From assembly GCA_033782935.1 (NCBI GenBank), contig JAWQEG010000516.1, positions 496,001 to 560,000 of the forward strand: a DNA stretch of 64,000 nt, in the 5' to 3' direction. Position numbers and translations under genes: made by a program. Positions 25,365 through 39,440 of this stretch are shown here, in pieces. Source of the stretch: Petrolisthes cinctipes (taxonomy: Eukaryota > Arthropoda > Malacostraca > Decapoda > Porcellanidae). Below the pieces are notes generated by a model. That model saw only the letters and a list, made by a program, of their open reading frames with translations, did no database searches and was not told where the DNA came from. Position 1 is the first letter of the stretch. Every line of letters starts with the position of its first letter.

Positions 25365-28018
25365 GGTGTTTTGAGTCTGAATTTATGATATAAACGGGTA
25401 CAGAAGATGCATGCACATATCGACTTTTGGCACCCAATATATCGATTTTGAGCATGTTTTGGGCCTGTATTTTGAAAACATTCTAGCACTGAGTATGCAT
25501 CTACAGATCGCTCAACGGACCCAAAAATATGGAATTTTCGGGTGTTTTGAGCTTGAATTTGATATATAAACGGGTACAGAAGATGCATACACATATCGAC
25601 TTTTTGCACCTAAAATATCGATTTTCATCATGTTTTGGGTCTGTATCGTGAACAAATTCTAGCAAGGAGTAGGCATGTACAGATCGCTCATGGGACCCAA
25701 AAATATCGAATTTTCGGGAGTTTTGAGCCTGAATTTGAGATATAACCGGGTACAGAGAATGCATACACATATTGACTTTGTGCACCTAAAATATAAATTT
25801 TTTAGCATGTTTTGGGCCTGTATTTTAAAAACACTCCAACACGGAGTATGCATGTACAGATCGCTTCTGGGACCCAAAAATATCGAATTTTCGGAGTTTT
25901 GAGCCTGAATTTGAGATATAAACTTGTACAGAAGATGCATGCACATATCGACTTTTTGCACTTAAAATATCGATTTTGAGCATGTTTTGGGTCTGTATCT
26001 TGAAAACATTCTAGCAAGGAGTAAGCATGTAAAGATCGCTTTTGGGACCCAAAAATATTGAATTTTCTGGTGTTTTTTAACCAGAATTAGGGATATACAC
26101 GGGTACAGATGATGCATACACATATTGACTTTGGGCACATAAAATATCGATTTTAAGCATGTTTTGGGCCTGTAATTTAAAAACACTCTAACACGGAGTA
26201 TGCACGTACAGATCGCTTCTGGGACACAAAGATATCGATTTTTTGGGTGTTTTGAGCCTGAATTTGAGACATAAACGGGTACAGAAGATGCATGCACATA
26301 TCGACATTAGCACCCAAAATATCGATTTTTAGTTTGTTTTGGGCGTATAACTTTAAAATATTCTAGCACTGAGTAGACATGTACAGATCGCTTCTGGAAC
26401 CCAAAAATATCGAATTTTCGGGGGTTTTGAGCCAGAATTTGGGATATAACCAGGTACAGAGGATGCATGCACATATCGACTTTTTGCACCTAAAATATCG
26501 ATTTTGAGCATGTTTTGGGTCTGTATCTTGAAAACATTCTAGCAAGGAGTAGGCATGTACATATCGCTTCTGGGACCCAAAAATACCGAATTTTCGGGTT
26601 TTTTGAACCTGAATTTGGGATATACACGGGTACAGAAGATGTATACACATATTGACTTTGGGCACCTAAAATATAGATTTTCATCATGTTTTGTTCCTGT
26701 ATTTTGAAAATACTTTAACACGGAGAAGGCATGTACAGATCGCTTCTGGGACCCAAAAATATCGAATTTTCGGATGTTTTGAGTCTGAATTTATGATATA
26801 AACGGGTACAGAAGATGCATGCACATATCGACTTTGGGCACCCAATATATCGATTTTGAGCATGTTTTGGGCCTGTATTTTGAAAACATTCTAGCACTGA
26901 GTATGCATCTACAGATCGCTCAACGGACCCAAAAATATGGAATTTTCGGGTGTTTTGAGCTTGAATTTGATATATAAACGGGTACAGAAGATGCATACAC
27001 ATATCGACTTTTTGCACCTAAAATATCGATTTTCATCATGTTTTGGGTCTGTATCGTGAACAAATTCTAGCAAGGAGTAGGCATGTACAGATCGCTCCTG
27101 GGACCCAAAAATATCGAATTTTCGGGAGTTTTGAGCCTGAATTTGAGATATAACCGGGTACAGAGAATGCATACACATATTGACTTTGTGCACCTAAAAT
27201 ATCAATTTTTTAGCATGTTTTGGGCCTGTATTTTAAAAACACTCCAACACGGAGTATGCATGTACAGATCGCTTCTGGGACCCAAAAATATCGAATTTTC
27301 GGAGTTTTGAGCCTGAATTTGAGATATAAACGGGTACAGAAGATGCATGCACATATCGACTTTTTGCACTTAAAATATCGATTTTGAGCATGTTTTGGGT
27401 CTGTATCTTGAAAACATTCTAGCAAGGAGTAGGCATGTACAGATCGCTTTTGGGACCCAAAAATATCGAATTTTCTGGTGTTTTTTAACCAGAATTAGGG
27501 ATATACACGGGTACAGAAGATGCATACACATATTGACTTTGGGCACATAAAATATCGATTTTAAGCATGTTTTGGGCCTGTAATTTAAAAACACTCTAAC
27601 ACGGAGTATGCACGTATAGATCGCTTCTGGGACACAAAGATATCGATTTTTTGGGTGTTTTGAGCCTGAATTTGAGATATAAACGGGTACAGAAGATGCA
27701 TGCACATATCGACATTAGCACCCAAAATATCGATTTTTAGTTTGTTTTGGGCGTATAATTTTAAAATATTCTAGCACTGAGTAGACATGTACAGATCGCT
27801 TCTGGAACCCAAAAATATCGAATTTTCGGGTGTTTTGAGCCAGAATTTGGGATATAACCAGGTACAGAGGATGCATGCACATATCGACTTTTTGCACCTA
27901 AAATATCGATTTTGAGCATGTTTTGGGTCTGTATCTTGAAAACATTCTAGCAAGGAGTAGGCATGTACATATCGCTTCTGGGACCCAAAAATACCGAATT
28001 TTCGGGTTTTTTGAACCT
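25365..28018 (+). repeat. 8-monomer higher-order repeat, two tandem copies of 1408 bp
   Basis: The offset is exactly 1408 bp (8 x 176) throughout: first copy 25365-26772, second copy 26773 to about 28018. Sharp markers include GTATCGTGAACAAATTC (25642 and 27050), TCGCTCAACGGACCC, and GTTTTTTAACCAGAATTA. A sample of about 200 bp around 25500-25690 shows one difference. The same ancestral block is recognisable, more diverged, at 17.5-18.8 and 20.3-21.6 kb. Confidence 0.9.
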
Positions 28019-28590
28019 GAATTTGAGACATAAACGGGTACAGAAGATGCATGCACATATCGACTTTTGGGCACCCAAAATATCGATTTTGAGCATATTT
28101 TGGGCCTGAATTTTATAAACACTCTAACACGGAGTATGCATGTACAGATCGCTTCTGGGACACAAAAATATCGAATTTTCGGAGTTTTGAGCCTGAATTT
28201 GAGATATAAACGAGTACAGAAGATGCATGCACATATCGATTTTTTGCACCTAAAATATCGATTTTGAGCATGTTTTGGGTCTGTATATTGAAAACTTTCT
28301 AGCAAGAAGTAGGCATGTACAGATTGCTTCTGGGACCCAAAAATATCGAATTTTCGAGTGTTTTGAACCTGAATTTGGGATATAGACAGGTAAAGAAGAT
28401 GCATACACATATTGACTTTGGGCAGCTAAAATATCGATTTTCAGCATGTTTTAGGCCTGTATTTTGAAAATACTCTAACACGGAGTATGCATGTACAGAT
28501 GTCTTTTGAGACCCAAAAATATCGAATATTCGGTTGTTTTGAGTCTGAATTTGAGATATTAACGGGTACAGAAGATGCATGCACATATCG
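28019..28590 (+). repeat. Short satellite linker between duplication blocks
   Basis: About three monomers. They resemble 23040-23500 (ATAAACGAGTACAG, GTAGGCATGTACAGATTG, GACAGGTAAAGAAG). No non-satellite sequence is present. Confidence 0.7.
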
Positions 28591-30900
28591 ACTTTGGCAC
28601 CCAAAATATCGATTTTTAGTATGTTTTGGGCGTATAATTTGAAAATATTCTAGCACTGAGTAGGCATGTACAGATCACTTCTGGGACCCAAAAATATCGA
28701 ATTTTTGGGTGTTTTGAGCCTGAATTTGAGATATAAACGGATACAGAAGATGCTTGCACATATCGACTTTGGGCACCTAAAATATGGATTTTGAGCATGT
28801 TTTGGACCTGTATTTTGAAAATACTCTAACACGGAGTAGGCATGTACAGATCGCTTCTGGGACCCAAAAATATCGAATTTTCGGGTGTTTTGAGCCTGAA
28901 TTTGAGATATAAATGGGTACAGAAGATGCATACACATATTGACTTTGGGCAGCTAAAATATCGATTTTCAGCATGTTTTAGGCCTGTATTTTACAAATAC
29001 TCTAACGAGGAGTATGCATGTACAGATGGCTTTTGAGACCCAAAAATAGCGAATATTCGGGTGTTTTGAGTCTGAATTTGAGACATAAACGGGTACAGAA
29101 GATGCATGCACATATCGACTTTGGGCACCCAAAATATCGAATTTGAGCATATTTTGGGCCTGAATTTTTAAAATACTCTAACACGGAGTAGACACGTACA
29201 GATCGCTTCTGGGACACAAAAATATCGATTTTTTTGGGTGTTTTGAGCTTGAATTTGAGATATAAACGGGTACAGAAGATGCATGCACATATCGACTTTG
29301 GGCACCGAAAATATCGATTTTTAGCATGTTCTGAGCCTATATTTTGAAAACATTTTTGCACTGAGTAGGCATGTACAGATCGCTTCTGGGACCCAAAAAT
29401 ATTGAATTTTCGGGTGTTTTGAGCCTAAATTTAAGATATAACCGGGTACAGAGAATGCATACACATATTGACTTTGTGCACCTAAAATATCAATTTTCAG
29501 CATGTTTCGGGCCTGCATTTTAAAAACACTCTAACACGGTGTATGCATGTACAGATAGCTTCTGGGACACAAAAATATCGAATTTTCGGAGTTTTGAGCC
29601 TGAATTTGAGATATAAACGAGTACAGAAGATGCATGCACATATCGACTTTTTGCACCTAAAATATCGATTTTGAGCATGTTTTGGGTCTGTATCTTGAAA
29701 ACTTTCTAGCAAGAAGTAGGCATGTACAGATTGCTTCTGGGACCCAAAAATATCGAATTTTCGAGTGTTTTGAACCTGAATTTGGGATATAGACGGGTAA
29801 AGAAGATGCATACACATATTGACTTTGGGCAGCTAAAATATCGATTTACATGATGTTTTAGGCCTGTATTTTGAAAATACTCTAACACGGAGTATGCATG
29901 TGCAGATGGCTTTTGAGACCCAAAAATATCGAATATTCGGGTGTTTTGAGTCTGAATTTGAGATATAAACGGGTACAGAAGATTCATGCACATATCGACT
30001 TTGGCACCCAAAATATCGATTTTTAGTATGTTTTGGGCGTATAATTTGAAAATATTCTAGCACTGAGTAGGCATGTACAGATCGCTTCTGGGACCCAAAA
30101 ATATCGAATTTTCGGGGGTTTTGAGCCAGAATTTGGGATATAACCTGGTACAGAGGATGCATGCACATATCGACTTTTTGCACCTAAAATATCGATTTTG
30201 ACCATGTTTTGGGCCTGTATCTTGAAAAAATTCTAGCAAGGAATAGGCATGTACTGATCGCTCCTGGGACCCAAAAATATCGAATTTTCGGATGTTTTGA
30301 ACCTGGATTTGGGATATAGACGGATACAGAAGATGCTTGCACATATCGACTTTTTGGCACCTAAAATATGGATTTTGAGCATGTTTTGGACCTGTATTTT
30401 GAAAATACTCTAACACGGAGTAGGCATGTACAGATCGCTTCTGGGACCCAAAAATATCGAATATTCGGGTGTTTTGAGCCTGAATTTGAGATATAAACGG
30501 ATACAGAAGATGCATGCACATATCGACTTTTTGCACCTAAAATATCGATTTTGATCATGTTTTGGGTCTGTATCTTGAAAACATTCTAGCAAGAAGTAGG
30601 CATGTACAGATTGCTTCTGGGACCCAAAAATATCGAATTTTCGAATGTTTTGAACCTGAATTTAGGATATAGACGGGTACAGAAGATCCATACACATATT
30701 GACTTTGGGCACCTAAAATATCGATTTTGAGCATGTTTTGGGTCTGTATCTTGAAAACATTCTTGCAAGGAGTAGGCATGTACAGATCGCTTCTAGGACC
30801 CAAAAATACCGAATTTTCTGGTGTTTTGAACCTGAATTTGGGATATACACGGGTACAGAAGATGCATACACATATTGACTTTGTGCACCTAAAATATAGA
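28591..30900 (+). repeat. Duplication copy 2 of the 6.5-kb pair
   Basis: This is the partner of 22081-24390. It has an additional monomer near 29380-29560 (ATATCAATTTTCAGC, GCATTTTAAAAACACTC type) and lacks one monomer that copy 1 has near 22240-22415. Confidence 0.82.
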
Positions 30901-33355
30901 TTTTCAGCATGTTTTGAGCCTGTATTTTGAAAATACTTTAACACGGATAAGGCATGTACAGATCGCTTCTGGGACCCAAAAATATCGAATTTTCGGATGT
31001 TTTGAACCTGAATTTGGGATATAGACGGGTACAGAAGATGCATACACATATTGACTTTGGGCAGCTAAAATATCGATTTTCAGCATGTTTTAGGCTTGTA
31101 TTTTGAAAATACTCTGACACGGAGTATGCATGTACAGATGGCTTTTAGGACACAAAAATATCGAATATTCGGGTGTTTTGAGTCTGAATTTGAGATATAA
31201 ACGGGTACAGAAGATGCATGCACATATCGACTTTAGGCACCCAATATATCGATTTTGAGCATATTTTGGGCCTGTATTTTTAAAATACTCTAACACGGAG
31301 TAGACACGTACAGATCGCTTCTGGGACACAAAAATATCGAATTTTTGGGTGTTTTGATCCTGAATTTGAGATATAAATGGGTACAGAAGATGCATGCACA
31401 TATCGACTTTGGGCACCCAAAATATCGATTTTTAGCATTTTCTGAGCCTATATTTTGAAAAAATTCTAGCACTGAGTAGGCATGTACAGATCGCTTCTGG
31501 GACCCAAAAATATCGAATTTTCGGGAGTTATGAGCCTGAATTTGAGATATAACCGGGTACAGAAGATGCATGCACATATCGACTTTTTGCACTTTATTAA
31601 AATATCGATTTTGAGCATGTTTTGGGTCTGTATCTTGAAAACATTCTAGCAAGGAGTAGGCATGTACAGATCTCTTCTGGGACCCAAAAATATCGAATTT
31701 TCTGATGTTTTGAACCAGAATTAGGGATATACTCGGGTACAGAAGATCCATACACATATTGACTTTGGGCACATAAAATATCGATTTTCAGCATGTTTTG
31801 GGCCTCTATTTTAAAAACACTCTAACACGGAGTATGCACGTACAGATCGCTTCTGGGACCCAAAAACATTGAATTTTCGGGTGTTTTGAACCTGAATTTG
31901 AGATATAAACGGATACAGAAGATGCATGCACATATTGACTTTGGGCACCTAAAATATCGATTTTGAGCATGTTTTGGACCTGTATTTTGAAAATACTGTA
32001 CCACGGAGTAGGCATGTACAGATCGTTTCTGGGACACAAAAATATGGATTTTTTGGGTGTTTTGAGCCTGAATTTGAGATATAAACGGGTACAGAAGATG
32101 CATACACATATTGACTTTGGGCAGCTAAAATATCGATTTTCAGCATGTTTTAGGCTTGTATTTTGAAAATACTCTAACACGGAGTATGCATGTACAGATG
32201 GCTTTTGGGACCCAAAAATATCGATTATTCGGGTGTTTTGTGTCTGAATTTATGATATAAACGGGTACAGAAGATGCATGCACATATCGACTTTGGACAC
32301 CCAATATATCGATTTTGAGCATGTTTTGGGCCTGTAATTTGAAAATACTCTGACACGGAGTATGCATGTACAGATGGCTTTTGGGACACAAAAATATCGA
32401 ATTTTTGGGTGTTTTGAGCCTGAATTTGAGATATAAACGGGTACAGAAGATCCATGTACATATCGACTTTTTGCACCTAAAATATCGATTTGATCTTGTT
32501 TTGGGTCTGTATCTTGAAAAAATTCTAGCAAGGAGTAGGCATGTACAGATCGCTCCAGGAACCCAAACATATCGAATTTTCGGGTGTTTTGAACCTGAAT
32601 TTGGGATATAGACGGGTACAGAAGATGCATACACATATTGACTTTGGGCAGCTAAAATATCGATTTTCAGCATATTTTAGGCTTGTATTTTGAAAATACT
32701 CTAACACGGAGTATGCATGTACAGATGGCTTTTGGGACCCAAAAATATCGATTATTCGGGTGTTTTGTGTCTGAATTTATGATATAAACGGGTACAGAAG
32801 ATGCATGCACATATCGACTTTGGGCACCCAATATATCGATTTTGAGCATGTTTTGGGCCTGTATTTTGAAAATACTCTTACAAGGAGTATGCATGTACAG
32901 ATGGCTTTTGGGACCCAAAAATATCGAATATTCGGGTGTTTTGAGTCTGAATTTGAGATATAAACGGGTACAGAAGATGCAAGCACATATCGACTTTAGG
33001 CACCCAATATATCGATTTTGAGCATATTTTGGGCCTGTATTTTTAAAATACTCTGACACGGAGTAGACACGTACAGATCGCTTCTGGGACACAAAAATAT
33101 CGAATTTTTGGGTGTTTTGAGCCTGAATTTGAGATATAAATGGGTACAGAAGATGCATGCACATATCGACTTTGGGCTCCCAAAATATCGATTTTTAGCA
33201 TGTTCTGAGCCTATATTTTGAAAACATTCTAGCACTGAGTAGGCATGTACAGATCGCTTCTGGGACCCAAAAATATTGAATTTTCGGGAGTTATGAGCCT
33301 GAATTTGAGATATAACCGGGTACAGAAGATGCATGCACATATCGACTTTTTGCAC

Positions 33356-33363
33356 TTAATTAA
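33356..33363. repeat. TTAATTAA: 4-bp TTAA insertion marking a monomer lineage
   Basis: The consensus reads GCACTTAAAATATCG; here it reads GCACTTAATTAAAATATCG, four bases longer. Identical insertions are at 34944-34951, 36180-36187 and 38477-38484, and a mutated form (TTTATTAA) is at 31593-31600. They mark copies of one monomer lineage. A separate TTAATTAA at 62505-62512 is at another place in the unit. Confidence 0.85.
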
Positions 33364-36300
33364 AATATCGATTTTGAGCATGTTTTGGGTCTGTATCTTG
33401 AAAACATTCTAGCAAGGAGTAGGCATGTACAGATCTCTTCTGGGACCCAAAAATATCGAATTTTCTGATGTTTTGAACCAGAATTAGGGATATACTCGGG
33501 TACAGAAGATCCATACACATATTGACTTTGGGCACATAAAATATCGATTTTCAGCATGTTTTGGGCCTCTATTTTAAAAACACTCTAACACGGAGTATGC
33601 ACGTACAGATCGCTTCTGGGACCCAAAAACATTGAATTTTCGGGTGTTTTGAGCCTGCATTTGAGATATAAACGGATACAGAAGATGCATGCACATATTG
33701 ACTTTGGGCACCTAAAATATCGATTTTTAGCATGTTTTAGGCCTGTATCTTGAAAATACTGTACCACGGAGTAGGCATGTACAGATCGCTTCTGGGACAC
33801 AAAAATATGGATTTTTTGGGTGTTTTGTGTCTGAATTTATGATATAAACGGGTACAGAAGATGCATGCACATATCGACTTTGGGCACCCAATATATCGAT
33901 TTTGAGCATGTTTTGGGCCTGTATTTTGAAAATACTCTGACAAGGAGTATGCATGTACAGATGGCTTTTGGGACCCAAAAATAACGAATATTCGGGTGTT
34001 TTGAGTCTGAATTTGAGATATAAACGGGTACAGAAGATGCAAGCACATATCGACTTTAGGCACCCAATATATTGATTTTGAGCATATTTTGGGCCTGTAT
34101 TTTTAAAATACTCTGACACGGAGTAGACACGTACAGATCGCTTCTGTGACCCAAAAACATTGAATTTTCGGGTATTTTGAGCCTGAATTTGAGATATAAA
34201 CGGATACAGAAGATGCATGCACATATTGACTTTGGGCACCTAAAATATCGATTTTGAGCTTGTTTTGGGCCTGTATTTTGAAAATACTGTACCACGGAGT
34301 AGGCATGTACAGATCGCTTCTGGGACACAAAAATATAGATTTTTTGGTTTTTTTGAGCCTGAATTTGAGATATAAACGGGTACAGAAGATGCATGCACAT
34401 ATCGACTTTGGACATCTAAAATATCGATTTTTAGTATGTTTTGGGCCTGCATTTTAAAAATACTCTAACACGGAGTAGACATGTACAGATCGCTTTTGGG
34501 ACCCAAAAATATCGAATTTTCGGGTGTTTTGAGCCTGAATTTGATATATAAACGGGTACAGAAGATCCATGCACATATCGACTTTAGGCACCCAATATAT
34601 CGATTTTGAGCATATTTTGGGCCTGTATTTTAAAAATACTCTAACACGGAGTAGACACGTACAGATCGCTTCTGGGACACAAAAATATCGAATTTTTGGG
34701 TGTTTTGAGCCTGAATTTGAGATATAAATGGGTACAGAAGATGCATGCACATATCGACTTTGGGCTCCCAAAATATCGATTTTTAGCATGTTCTGAGCCT
34801 ATATTTTGAAAACATTCTAGCACTGAGTAGGCATGTACAGATCGCTTCTGGGACCCAAAAATATTGAATTTTCGGGAATTATGAGCCTGAATTTGAGATA
34901 TAACCGGGTACAGAAGATGCATGCACATATCGACTTTTTGCACTTAATTAAAATATCGATTTTGAGCATGTTTTGGGTCTGTATCTTGAAAACATTCTAG
35001 CAAGGAGTAGGCATGTACAGATCTCTTCTGGGACCCAAAAATATCGAATTTTCTGATGTTTTGAACCAGAATTAGGGATATACTCGGGTACAGAAGATCC
35101 ATACACATATTGACTTTGGGCACATAAAATATCGATTTTCAGCATGTTTTGGGCCTCTATTTTAAAAACACTCTAACACGGAGTATGCACGTACAGATCG
35201 CTTCTGGGACCCAAAAACATTGAATTTTCGGGTGTTTTGAGCCTGAATTTGAGATATAAATGGATACAGAAGATGCATGCACATATTGACTTTGGGCACC
35301 TAAAATATCGATTTTTAGCATGTTTTAGGCCTGTATCTTGAAAATACTGTACCACGGAGTAGGCATGTACAGATCGCTTCTGGGACACAAAAATATGGAT
35401 TTTTTGGGTGTTTTGAGCATGAATTTGAGATATAAACGGGTAGAGAAGATGCATACACATATTGACTTTGGGCAGCTAAAATATCGATTTTCAGCATGTT
35501 TTAGGCTTGTATTTTGAAAATACTCTAACACGGAGTATGCATGTACAGATGGCTTTTGGGACCCAAAAATATCGATTATTCGGGTGTTTTGTGTCTGAAT
35601 TTATGATATAAACGGGTACAGAAGATGCATGCACATATCGACTTTGGGCACCCAATATATCGATTTTGAGCATGTTTTGGGCCTGTATTTTCAAAATACT
35701 CTGACACGGAGTATGCATGTACAGATGGCTTTTGGGACCCAAAAATATCGAATATTCGGGTGTTTTGAGTCTGAATTTGAGATATAAACGGGTACAGAAG
35801 ATGCATGCACATATCGACTTTAGGCACCCAATATATCGATTTAGAGCATATTTTGGGCCTGTATTTTTAAAATACTCTAACACGGAGTAGACACGTACAG
35901 ATCGCTTCTGGGACACAAAAATTTCGAATTTTTGGGTGTTTTGAGCCTGAATTTGAGATATAAATGGGTACAGAAGATGCATGCACATATCGACTTTGGG
36001 CACCCAAAATATCGATTTTTAGCATGTTCTGAGCCTATATTTTGAAAACAATCTAGCACTGAGTAGGCATGTACAGATCGCTTCTGGGACCCAAAAATAT
36101 TGAATTTTCGGGAGTTATGAGCCTGAATTTGAGATATAACCGGGTACAGAAGATGCATGCACATATCGACTTTTTGCACTTAATTAAAATATCGATTTTT
36201 AAGCATGTTTTGGGTCTGTATCTTGAAAACATTCTAGCAAGGAGTAGGCATGTACAGATCTCTTCTGGGACCCAAAAATATCGAATTTTCTGATATTTTG

Positions 36301-38059
36301 ACCCAGAATTAGGGATATACACGGGTACAGGAGATCCATACACATATTGACTTTGGGCACATAAAATATCGATTTTCAGCATGTTTTTGGGCCTGTATTT
36401 TAAAAACACTCTAACACGGAGTATGCACGTACAGATCGCTTCTGAGACCCAAAAACATTGAATTTTCGGGTGTTTTGAGCATGAATTTGAGATATAAACG
36501 GATACAGAAGATGCATGCACATATTGACTTTGGGCACCTAAAATATCGATTTTGAGCTTGTTTTGGGCCTGTATTTTGAAAATACTGTACCACGGAGTAG
36601 GCATGTACAGATCGCTTCTGGGACACAAAAATATGGATTTTTCGGGTGTTTTGAGCCTGAATTTGATATATAAACGGGTACAGAAGATGCATGCACATAT
36701 CGACTTTTTGCACCTAAAATATCAGTTTTGATCTTGTTTTGGGGCTGTATCTTGAAAAAATTCTAGCAAGAAGTAGGCATGTACAGATCGCTCCTGGAAC
36801 CCAAAAATATCGAATTTTCGTGTGTTTTGAGCCTGAATTTGGGATATAGACGGGTACAGAAGATGCATACACATATTGACTTTGGGCAGCTAAAATATCG
36901 ATTTTCAGCATGTTTTAGGCCTGTATTTTGAAAATACTCTAACACGGAGTATGCATGTACAGATGGCTTTTGGGACCCAAAAATATCGATTACTCGGGTG
37001 TTTTGAGTCTGAATTTATGATATAAACGGGTACAGAAGATGCATGCACATATCGACTTTGGGCACCCAATATATCGATTTTGAGCATGTTTTGGGTCTGT
37101 ATTTTTAAAATACTCTAACACGGAGTAGACACGTACAGATCGCTTCTGGGACACAAAAATATCGAATTTTTGGGTATTTTGAGCCTGAATTTGAGATATA
37201 AACGGGTACAGAAGATGCATGCACATATCGACTTTGGGCACCCAAAATATCGATTTTTAGCATGTTCTGAGCCTATATTTTGAAAACATTCTAGCACTGA
37301 GTAGGCATATACAGATCGCTTCTGGGACCCAAAAATATTGAATTTTTGGGTGTTTTGAGCCTGAATTAGAGATATAACCGGGTACAGAGAATGCATGCAC
37401 ATATCGACTTTTTGCACCTAAAATATTGATTTAGAGCATGTTTTGGGTCTGTATCTTGAAAACATTCTAGCAAGGAGTAGGCATGTACAGATTGCTTCTG
37501 GGACCCAAAAATACCGAATTATCTGATGTTTTGAACCAGAATTAGGGATATACACGGGTACAGAAGATCCATACACATATTGACTTTGGGCACATAAAAT
37601 ATAGATTTTCAGCATGTTTTGGGCCTGTATTTTAAAAACACTCTAACACGGAGTATGCACGTACAGATCGCTTCTGGGACCCAAAAACATTGAATTTTCG
37701 GGTGTTTTGAGCATGAATTTGAGATATAAACGGATACAGAAGATGCATGCACATATTGACTTTGGGCACCTAAAATATTGATTTTGAGCATGTTTTGGGC
37801 CTGTATTTTGAAAATACTGTACCACGGAGTAGGCATGTACAGATCGCTTCTGGGACACAAAAATATGGATTTTTTGGGTGTTTTGAGCCTGAATTTGAGA
37901 TATAAACGGGTACAGAAGATGCATCACATATCGACTTTTTGCACCTAAAATATCGATTTTGAGCATGTTTTGGGTCTGTATCTTGAAAACATTCTAGCAA
38001 GGAGTAGGCATGTACAGATCGCTTCTGGGACCCAAAAATACCGAATTTTCTGGTGTTTT

Positions 38060-38085
38060 GAACCTGAATTTATTTCGGATATACA
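38060..38085 (+). repeat. Monomer with a private 4-bp insertion
   Basis: The A half reads CCTGAATTTATTTCGGATAT where its relatives read CCTGAATTTGGGATAT. About four extra bases disturb the 176-bp phase. Just upstream at 37920 a neighbouring unit reads GATGCATCACATATCG, lacking two bases of GATGCATGCACATATCG. Confidence 0.75.
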
Positions 38086-39440
38086 CGGGTACAGAAGATG
38101 CATACACATATTGACTTTGGGCACCTGAAATATAGATTTTCTGCATGTTTTGAGCCTGTATTTTGAAAATACTTTAACACGGAGAAGGCATGTACAGATC
38201 GCTTCTGGGACCCAAAAATATCGAATTTTCGGATATTTTGAGCCTGAATTTGAGATATAAACGGGTATAGAAGATGCATGCACATATCGACTTTTTGCAC
38301 CTAAAATATCGATTTTGAGCATGTTTTGGGACTGTATCTTGAAAAGATTCTAGCACTGAGTAGGCATGTACAGATCGCTTCTGGGACCCAAAAATATTGA
38401 ATTTTCGGGAGTTTTCAGCCTGAATTTGAGATATAACCGGGTACAGAAGATGCATGCACATATCGACTTTTTGCACTTAATTAAAATATCGATTTTGAGC
38501 ATGTTTTTTGTCTGTATCTTGAAAACATTCTAGCAAGGAGTAGGCATGTACAGATCTCTTCTGGGACCCAAAAATATCGAATTTTCTGATGTTTTGAACC
38601 AGAATTAGGGATATACACGGGTACAGAAGATGCATACACATATTGACTTTAGGCACATAAAATATCGATTTTCATCATGTTTTGGGCCTTTAATTTAAAA
38701 ACACTCTAACACGGAGTATGCACGTACAGATCGCTTCTGGAACCCAAAAATATCGAATTTTCGGGGGTTTTGAGCCAGAATTTGGGATATAACCGGGTAC
38801 AGAGGATGCATGCACATATCGACTTTTTGCACCTAAAATATCGATTTTGAGCATGTTTTGGGTCTGTATCTTGAAAACATTCTAGCAAGGAGTAGGTATG
38901 TACAGATCGCTTTTCGGACCCAAAAATATCGAATTTTCGGGTGTGTTGAGCTAGAATTTTATATATAAACGGGTACAGAAGATCCATGCACATATCGACT
39001 TTTTGCACCTAAAATATCGATTTTGATCTTGTTTTGGGTCTGTATCTTGAAAAAATTCTAGCAAGGAGTATGCATGTACAGATCGCTCCTGGGACCCAAA
39101 AATATCGATTATTCGGGTGTTTTGAGTCTGAATTTATGATATAAACGGGTACAGAAGATGCATTCACATATCGACTTTGGGCACCCAATATATCGATTTT
39201 GAGCATGTTTTGGGCCTGTATTTTTAAATACTCTAACACGGAGTAGACACGTACAGATCGCTTCTGGGACACAAAAATATCGAATTTTTGGGTGTTTTGA
39301 GCCGAATTTGAGATATAAACGGGTACAGAAGATGCATGCACATATCGACTTTGGGCACCCAAAATATCGATTTTTAGCATGTTCTGAGCCTCTAATTTGA
39401 AAACATTCTTGCACTGAGTAGGCATGTACAGATCGCTTCT

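Larger units (their letters stand above)
30901..39440 (+). repeat. Shuffled mosaic of monomer types with TTAATTAA marker
   Basis: About 48 monomers in which short blocks of four to nine units recur in changing order. The clearest pair is 32986-33826 and 34574-35414 (841 bp, offset 1588, sharing GGGCTCCCAAAATATCG and TTAATTAA). A two-monomer block at 32762-33088 recurs at 33823-34148 (offset about 1060). Units with AAAAACATTGAATTTTCGGG occur at about 31862, 33627, 34154, 35214, 36448 and 37681. The varied offsets suggest repeated out-of-register exchange and not a single regular higher-order repeat. Confidence 0.8.
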
